From Posidonia oceanica (lineage: Eukaryota; Streptophyta; Magnoliopsida; Alismatales; Posidoniaceae), in NCBI GenBank assembly GCA_037176725.1, contig JAZBRS010000020.1:90404001-90468000 (forward strand): a stretch of DNA of 64,000 nt. Direction: 5' to 3'. Below, one piece after another: positions 57,056 to 64,000 of the stretch. How positions within the stretch are numbered: position 1 is the first letter of the stretch; each line of letters starts with the position of its first letter. Under the pieces are notes generated by a model, which saw nothing but the letters and a program-made list of their open reading frames with translations, did not search any database and was not told the origin of the DNA. A program made the translations under genes and the position numbers.

Positions 57056-58225
57056 AGCAGTTTAGCCTGTTCAACAGTTAGCATTCAAAACGCAGGCATT
57101 AAGTATATTCAGACAAAGGCCGTTCTGCTTGCATAGGAGAAGGGCTGGTCGGCGCTCTGGACCAGCGTAGCTTAAAGGGGGTCGATGCATGCTTGATAGA
57201 AGTACTGTCTCAGTGCCAAGCTTAGCCCTGCAGGGTGGGGTGATGAAAGAAAAGGAGTGATTGGTGCTGTACACGCGTGCATGGTCTATGATTGGTATAC
57301 AGTGGATATGTGCATGAGTTATGATTGATGTGCTGAAGATATATGCATGACTTTTGATATGTTGTAGCCCTCAGCATATGGAGTGCTTAGCGCCTGCTGT
57401 AGAGGAAGAGAGGGGTCCCTGACTCACCAGACTCTACTCAAACTCTTAACTTGCTGGTGGTGCTCTGGAAAGGGTTATTGCAGTCCTTGAGTGGTGGATA
57501 GTGAGGACAGGCTCCAAACCAAACTCCTAAGGACCTACACCTACTCTTTTCATTCATCATTTTTTTTTTGCTTTGCTCCCTCATAGGCGCACAGGCTTCC
57601 TCTATTCCTAATTTGGAGGTAACAGACACCTGGTCGGAAGCTGGGGAGCTGCTTGCTAGACAGGGGTGGCTAGACCCTACAGGAGTTGTAGACTTGCCAG
57701 GCGTGAACTTCGACTCCTCTCCAAGGTAAGTTGGAGGGACGAGGTTACACTGCATGTCTCCATCTCCAGGGCCTACTTCTGTCTTCGCCTTCTATTTGCT
57801 TGCTTTTTTTTTTCTTTTGCGCCCATGCTTAGACATGTATTTTTTGCTAACACTCTTGCTCACACCCTAGCATTTTATCTCCCTCGGGAGGTGCAAGTCC
57901 TAGGGGGTTTGGGTGTTTCGCCTGTTCTCACTGAGTGGTGGCTCCCTCACTAGCTAAGACATCTAAGTAGTGTCAGGTGAGGTAGGACAAACTCCTTCCA
58001 AGGTAGGCAAGCACTTCCGATTTCATCATCGAGCCGACTGCAATGCATGACTTTTTGCTTTTTGAAGGGGTATGCTTGAAAAGAAAGAAATGCATGGAGA
58101 TGTACAAATGCGGAGGTGCAAATGCAAGAAGTAGGATAAGAAGAGATGCATGAGGATGTGCAGAAGGTGGAAAATGCAAAAGGGGCAAGACGGGGAATCA
58201 AGAGATTTGCAAGGCAAGGACAGAA
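57056..58225 (-). other. Element D spacer between integrase and DUF7745-like frame
   Basis: No recognisable domain. Open frames of up to 105 codons (57438-57755, minus) lack any support. A plus-strand CCAAG|GTAAGTTGG word lies at 57720-57733. I see nothing else definite. Confidence 0.35.
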
Positions 58226-59354
58226 CTACTGATAGTACTTCTTGAGGTAGCATGCATTGACCAGTTCTGACTGCCCAAACTGGTCCATGTCCTCAAGAAT
58301 GGCTGCACCGCTAGAGAATGCCTGCTTGACCACAAAGGGGCCACGCCAGTTGGGTCAGAATTTGCCTCGACCGTCTGGCAGGTGGATGGCTTGGAGAACG
58401 AGATCCCTTGGCTGGAAGCTTCTAGGCTGCACTTTCTTCAAGTATGCTTTGGCCATCCGCTTCTAGTAGCAGCGAGCGTTGTGCATTGCTTGCAATCTAC
58501 GCTCGTCAATCAAGTTGAGCTAGACACAGCAGTCTTCGACCCACTCTACTTCTTCTAGCTCTGCTTCCCTTAGGACGCACAGCAAGGGGATCTCTACTTC
58601 GACGGGCAGCACTGCCTCCATGCCGTACGCTAGCGAGTACGGGGTTGCTCCTATCGAGGTCCGCACTGATGTCCTGTACGCCTAGAGTGCGTATGGAAGC
58701 TTGTCATGCCAGTATTTGTGGGTTTCTGCCATCTTTTTCATTATTTTCACAATGTTTTTGTTGGCAGACACCACTGCTCCATTCATCTGCGGCCGATAGG
58801 GTGAGGATCTGTGATGCTTGATCTGGAGGTTTTGCAGGTACTCCTCGATCCTCTTTGCAATGAAGTTTGAGCCATTGTCAGAGATGATTGCATGCGGGAC
58901 CCCATACCGGGCGACTATGTTGTTTCTAATAAACTTCTTTGTCACCACGGCTATGACTGCCTTGTAGGAGGCTGCTTCCACCCACTTAGTGAAGTAGTCT
59001 ATCGCTACCAGGATGAAGCGATGATCATTTGAAGCGGTAGGGTGTATAGCGCCGATGACATCAATACCCCAGGTGGAGAAGGGCCATGGTAAGGACATGT
59101 TGTGCAACTACTGTGGGGGAGCGTGCATGAGGTTACCATGGATCTGGCAGTTGTGCCATTTACGCACAAACTGGCAGCAGTCTGCCTCCATGGTTGACCA
59201 GAAGTAGCCTTGGAGCATGATCTTCTTGGTTAGCAACACGCCATTCATATGCGGGCCACAAGTCTCTACATGAACTTGGAGCATTAGTGTGTCGGCCTTT
59301 GGTTTGCTCAAACAGCGCAAGAGCATCTGACTGTATGATCTTCTGTAAAGCTGT
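58226..59354 (-). pseudogene. pol: Integrase of element D (one frame, five stops, cut by LTR-E)
   Basis: One frame from 59354 to the stop at 58226-58228. The zinc-binding part has HVETCGPHMNG and FVRKWHNCQ; the first Cys of the expected CxxC is Trp. The catalytic core has GIDVIG (Asp), ISDNGSNF (Asp) and MNGAVVSANKN, where the third acidic residue (Glu) is replaced by Val. The C-terminal part has [16 protein letters not shown] and FQPRDLVLQAI. Internal stops: TAG 59108, 58682, 58520 and 58463; TGA 58355. Integrase joins element DNA to the chromosome; this copy lacks a key catalytic residue. The upstream RT/RNase H would lie beyond LTR-E, outside the window. Confidence 0.9.
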
Positions 59355-59439
59355 TGTAGACACCCCATTTTGACTCCTGCAGTAGTGGCTCTTCTTTGGT
59401 GGACTCAAACCCAACACCCAAAATCCTAAACACTAAACC

Positions 59440-60800
59440 TTAAACCCACACCCATTTTCACAACCAAAATCACAAACCCTAAACCAAACTCTAAATCAAA
59501 CCCCAAAAATAAACCTGGAACTACACCCATTTTTTTTAAACCAAAACCACATCAAAACCCTCTCAAAACCCTAATCAGAAAACTACACAAAACCCTAGGA
59601 AAATCCATCCTTTCTTCAACCTAGAAAACCATCCAAAAACCTTAGAAAACCTAGGTAAAACAATCCTGAAGTCCAAGCCAAATCCTAAACCAAAACCCAT
59701 TTTAAACCTAAACCCTAAACCTTCCAAAAAACCCTTCAAAAATCCCATTTAAAACCTTAGAAAACCCTAGATTAAACCCTAGCTCAAACCTTAGAAGCCC
59801 TAGGTCACACACACACAAAACCCCCCTCCAAACCCAAGCCTTTCACATTCTTTCTCTTCTGATTATCCTTTTTCTCTCTCCTGATTATTCTTTTCTCTCT
59901 CCTCCTTATCCTCCTTCTCTTTCTCCTTCTTTTCTTCTCTTTCCTTCCCCTTTTCTTGCTCTCCAATGGGCCCACTTTATTCCCCTCTCTTCCCTCTATT
60001 TTATCTTTATTTTATTTTATTTTATCTTATTCCAAGTTATTTGATCTTTAATTTCTTTTCTTCCCTTCCTCTCTTTCTTTATTTCCTTCTCCCTTTCTTT
60101 CTCTCTTTTCCTTCCTCCACCCAAAACCCTAAACCCTCAAACCCTAAAACCTAAAACCAAACTCCAAATCAACTCTTTCCAAACCCCAAAACAAATCCTC
60201 AAACAAACCCTCAAACCCAACCCTAAAATCACTCTCTTTTCAAAACCAAAAACCACTCACCTAACCCTAGAAATTCTAGGAAATCCACACCTAAACCCGT
60301 TCATCAAAACTTAGAATCAAAGCCCTAGGAAAACCCTAGAGTCACTACACACATAAACCCTAGGGACCCAACACAAAACCTAGAAACCAAACCCACAACT
60401 TAGAATAAAAAAAAAACCTAGCAAAACCAACCTAATCCTAAAACCTAGGACTCAAATCCAACCTAAACCCTAAACCCTAGGGACCAAACACAAAACCCAG
60501 CAAAGCCCAAAACCTCGACACAAAACCCTAGGTTTAGGCACAATTTTCAACCCACATGAACCCTCACAAAACCTAGGAACACATAAATCATAGGTCACTC
60601 ACACAAAAAACCTAGAAAACTTAAGTTAAATCAAAGCACAAAAACCTAGAAATTTTAGGTTAAATCAAAGCACAAAAAACCTTGAAGACTTAGGATAAAT
60701 AAAGACATCTAAACCCTAGAAAACCTAGGTAGAAACCACACCTAAACCCATCTCTAAACCCAAAACCCTAATTCCACTAAAAAACCCAAACCAGTATCCC
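59440..60800 (+). repeat. Telo-box-like words in LTR-E
   Basis: AAACCCTAAA or AACCCTAAAC at about 59475, 59712, 60126, 60463 and 60470, in a background of CCTAGAAAACC words. These are dispersed, not a telomeric tandem. Confidence 0.6.
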
Positions 60801-60983
60801 ATGCAAACCCTAAGCTCCAACCAAAACCATGAAGCCCCTCTCCATGGCCTTCATCCACCATTCACCACCTCCAGGAGCCACCCACGAGTCCACCTGCAAG
60901 GCCATCGCCGGTGAGAGCCATGGACAAGAGAAGAAAGACCACAGATCTTCCACGAGGTCGTCTGGCCACCCCGATGTGTGAAA

Positions 60984-60993
60984 CAGGTAAGCA
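60984..60993 (+). promoter_or_regulatory. Splice-donor-like site 1 in LTR-E
   Basis: ACAG|GTAAGC after GTGTGAA; the strongest of the site-1 set. Confidence 0.42.
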
Positions 60994-62594
60994 ACACTTC
61001 CCCTAGATCCGCCTCGCTCTCTTCTTCATCCTCATATTTTTTTTTGGATTTCGTGCCCCGTGCCGCCCGCAGCAGCTCGCCGGAGTTGGGCCATTCCGCG
61101 GTGGCGCTTGCCGGTGCAACGCGCGCCGCAGGCGCGCGAGGCCGCCCTGCCGTCGCCCCGCACCTCGCCGTGCCGCCTGGCCCCCCCCCCACGAGCTCCG
61201 CCGGACCTCCCGCGGGCCAGCCTAGCCCCTGCCGCGCCGCTCCGCCGCCTCCTCTGCTGCCTAGATTGTCTTCCCCGACGACACGCGGCTGGCTACTATA
61301 GCATGCACGTTAGGTTTAGGTTTTAGGTTTATTTTGTTTTTAACTTAGCTAGTTTACCACACATTGCATTTGCTTCTTTTAAGTTTTTTTTATTACGTTT
61401 AGGTCCAACAATAGTTTAGGTTTGATCTAAATCTAAATTAAAACTATATTACATTGCATTAAATATCTGTCATTTCCGTTTATTATATTTTAGTCCTTCT
61501 ATAGTTCAAATAGTTTTAGTTTCATTTACTTTTAGTCAGGTAGCTTGTTTTATTTACTTTTAAGTCCTGCAGTTGATTAATATCATTTAAATGTTTGTTT
61601 TTATCTTATTACATTGCAAATATCTACTGTATTTTATTTTATTTACACATCAGTCCTCTTTTCAGTTGTTAAAATCATTTAAATTCCCAGTTTACCATAC
61701 TGTATTGCATTTTTATTCTATACTTTATTTTTATTACATTTAAGCCCTCTGTTCAGCTGAAAATCATTTAATTCCATACTTTACCATATTACATTGCAAT
61801 TTTTATCCTGTATTATGTTTTTATTACCTTTCAGTCCTCTATTTGTTAGACATATCATTTAAATTCATATTTTACCTTATTGCATTGCATAAAACTCTTG
61901 CAGGTTGCATTATTTGTATTTTAGTCCACAGACCATGCATGCATTCATTTAAATTGCATTTTTACCTTACTGAATTGCATTTTAGCCCCTATACTTAGTT
62001 TAATTGCACATCAGTCCTTATATAGTTCATGTATTTCATTTAATCAGCATTTAAAACTATGTTGCATTACTGAAAAACCCAAAAAACATGTTCAGTTGCA
62101 TATCAGTCCATCAATAGTTTAAAAACTCATTTAATCTGCATTTAAATCATTTTACATTACCAAAAAACACAAAAACATGCTGTAATTGCACTTAAGTTCA
62201 CATTCTGTGAATCAGTAGTTTAAATTTGCATATTTCATTGCATATAAAACCCACAAAAATTCTGTAATTGCACATCAGTCCTCAGAGCATTCATCTTTCA
62301 TTTAATTTATGTTTCTTATCTTATTGCATTGCAAAAAAACCCATAAAGAAAGTTTAATTGCATTTTAGTCCTCCATGCATTTAAATGCCATGTTAGTTGC
62401 ATTTTAAACCACATTGCATTGTTAAAAAGCCCAATAGTTTTCTGAAATTGCACATAAGTCCATGTTTTCAACTTTTACAAGTTTGCAGGCTTTCTTTGCA
62501 TTGCATTTAGGCCCTGTAAGTTTTCAAAAACTGCATTTAGGTCCTTTTCTTGCATTTTTGCATGCATTCATCCTAATTAGCTTGCATTTGCACT

Positions 62595-62960
62595 GTTTTT
62601 GCTCACATTTGCATTGTTTCGCGTGCCCACACCCTGTTTTGCTCACATTTGCATTGTTTTGCGTGCCCGCACCCTATTTTGCTCACATTTGCATTGTTTT
62701 ATGTGCCTGCACCCCGTTTTGCTTACATTTGCCTCGTTTTACATGCCCGCATCTTGTTTGGCTTGCATTTGCTTTGTTTTGCGTGCCCGCATCCTGTTTT
62801 ACTTCCGTTTGCATTGTTTTGCATACCTACTCTTGTTTTCCTTCACTTTTGCGCACCTGATTTCGTTTCTCGCACCATTTTACGTATTTGCTCATGTTTT
62901 CCTTTGCATGTCGCTTGCATATGTATGGTTTTACTGCCGTTTTGTTTTACCGCTTGCATT
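62595..62960 (+). repeat. Degenerate T-rich minisatellite in LTR-E
   Basis: Units of about 50 bp built from GCATTGTTTTGCGTGCCC and TTTTGCTCACATTT, then less regular. The same core word appears as in the 30-bp arrays. Confidence 0.65.
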
Positions 62961-63161
62961 TGCATTTAGCGCAGTGATGTTTACTGCCAGTAGTTCTCAC
63001 GAATCATGGCTCGCCCTATTCGGAACGCTGACAGCGTAGCTGTAGTAATCCCAATCAGAATCAGGCTTACTATTAGCGGCTAAGTCCGAGGAGGAGGGCT
63101 CAACTCGAAAACACTTAAAACAGAGGAGAAAAGATAAGAAAAGAAGAAGATAAGACAATTC

Positions 63162-63171
63162 AGAGTCGCCA
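63162..63171 (-). other. PBS-like 10-mer inside LTR-F
   Basis: Plus strand AGAGTCGCCA, i.e. TGGCGACTCT on the LTR's own strand. Confidence 0.6.
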
Positions 63172-63644
63172 CCGGGTCTATTATCGGGAGACAAGGAAAA
63201 CCGGGGGAAATGCGTGAGTTAACACACAAAACCAAGCAAGAAATGCAAAGCAAAGCAATGCGAAGGAAAACAAATGCAAATGAATGCAAATGAGATACCT
63301 CATGCCTAGGATAAGGGCAATATGGTCATTGCAGGCCAAAAGACTGGACAAGGACTCCTGTTACGCGCGGGGAAGGTGTTAGGCACCCCCGACACGCCCG
63401 AGAATCGGTCTTTCTAGGCTTACGCTCGCATACGCAGGGAAATGCAGATTTGAATGCCTAAATGACAATGAATGCCTGAATGAATGCTCAAAGGTGTGCT
63501 CTAAGTGGTGGGATGCAAAGTAGGAAAGTAAACGTGCAGTCTAAGTGCTCAGCAACGCTGTCTGTGTTCCGAACCGAGCGAAACCTGGCTCGTGAGAACT
63601 CCAGGCAGTAAGCATCACTGCCCTATATGCAAATGCAAGCGAAA

Positions 63645-64000
63645 AAGCAAAACGACAGTAAAACCAAGCAATGTAGGCGACATGCAAAGGAAAACGGCAT
63701 AAGACACGCAAAACGATGCAAGAAACGACAGCGGCACGCGAAACGGTGCAAGAAAACAAGATCGACACGCAAAACAGTGCGAGAAAGCAAAGCTGCACGC
63801 AAAACGGTGCAAGAAAGCAAAGCAGTAAGCAAAACGGTGCTAGAGACGAAATAGGCACGCGAAACGGTGCCAAAAACAAAGCGGGCATGCGAAACGGTGC
63901 CAGAAAACGAAGCGGGCACGCAAAACGGTGCCAAAAGCAAAGCGGGCACGCGAAACGGTGCCAAAAACGAAGCGAGCACTCAAGGCGGTGCCAAAGACGG
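63645..64000 (-). repeat. 30-bp minisatellite in LTR-F
   Basis: Plus-strand units around CGCGAAACGGTGCCAAAAAC, 30-bp period; continues past the window end. Confidence 0.8.

Larger units (their letters stand above)
59355..63040 (+). repeat. LTR-E (5' or solo LTR), truncated by F
   Basis: Starts TGTAGACACCCC next to D's integrase. The first 1.4 kb is C/A-rich with many CCCTAAA and AACCCTA words. It then has a GC-rich block (60830-61300), AT-rich phrase repeats (61340-62560), a degenerate minisatellite (62595-62960) and the start of the core, with GCATTTAGCGCAGTGATG at 62957-62977. It is cut at 63040 by LTR-F. The E body, if present, lies beyond F. Confidence 0.88.
63041..64000 (-). repeat. LTR-F, 3' end of a minus-strand LTR (continues right)
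   Basis: Minus-strand end ...GGGATTACTACA at 63041, abutting E, so it is a 3' or solo LTR. It includes the core (63330-63640), the PBS-like word (63162-63171) and a 30-bp minisatellite running out of the window (63645-64000). Compared with LTR-G, about 45 nt are missing between GATTCTGATT and GGGATTACTACA. Confidence 0.85.

Noticed and set aside
59440..60800. Interstitial telomere tract
   Set aside because: CCCTAAA words are scattered and not in tandem register.

Overview
This window reads as intergenic heterochromatin from a flowering plant, probably a eudicot; the species cannot be named from the sequence alone. I find no host gene and no rRNA or tRNA gene. Almost all of it is nested long-LTR Ty3/Gypsy (Metaviridae) retrotransposons of the Tat/Ogre type. 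The grounds are LTRs of 3.4-5.9 kb starting TGT(A/T)GACACC and ending CTACA, a primer-binding site of the form TGGCGACTCCGCTGGGGA (the tRNA-Arg type used by Tat/Ogre), an AGGGAGGGG polypurine tract, and gag, protease, reverse transcriptase and integrase remnants with Tat-like motifs.

Nesting, oldest first. Element D (minus) supplies an integrase pseudogene (58226-59354) and a DUF7745/plant-mobile-domain-like fragment (56623-57055). Element A (minus) is inserted in D. Its 5' LTR is 14315-14916 plus 51319-56622, followed leftward by leader, gag, protease and half of RT down to 6587. Element G (plus) is inserted in A's RT; only its 3' UTR tail (1-678) and 3' LTR (679-6586) are in view. Composite element B (plus, 14917-51318, 36.4 kb) is inserted in A's LTR and flanked by the 5-bp duplication GTAAG. 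LTR E (plus, from 59355) interrupts D's integrase, and LTR F (minus, from 63041) interrupts LTR E.

Inside B, a pair of 3.4-kb LTRs encloses a gag-only, pol-less body that has become a tandem array of about 11.0 kb per unit: gag, 3' UTR, and a 5.6-kb LTR of another family (LTR-C). There are three gag copies, two 3' UTR plus LTR-C copies, and finally a different 3' UTR (43872-47916) before the closing LTR. Each LTR-C runs straight into the gag leader with the PBS missing.

The most interesting signals are non-coding. (1) The 3' UTRs carry about 39 small inverted-repeat units per copy in the C-type tail, and more in the B tail. Their stems change on both sides together while the loop keeps a CC...AAC core, as expected for a base-paired RNA hairpin array. 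(2) The B LTRs carry chains of hairpins built on the palindrome GCGTCCAACGTTGGACGC. (3) Gag and pol frames are nearly free of frameshifts but hold 23 in-frame stops, 18 of them TAG; at six gag positions the related copy in this window has Gln instead. (4) Diverged LTRs share splice-donor-like sites, a 30-bp minisatellite, a common core block and an internal 10-nt copy of the PBS. (5) Element A has its PBS two to three times over.
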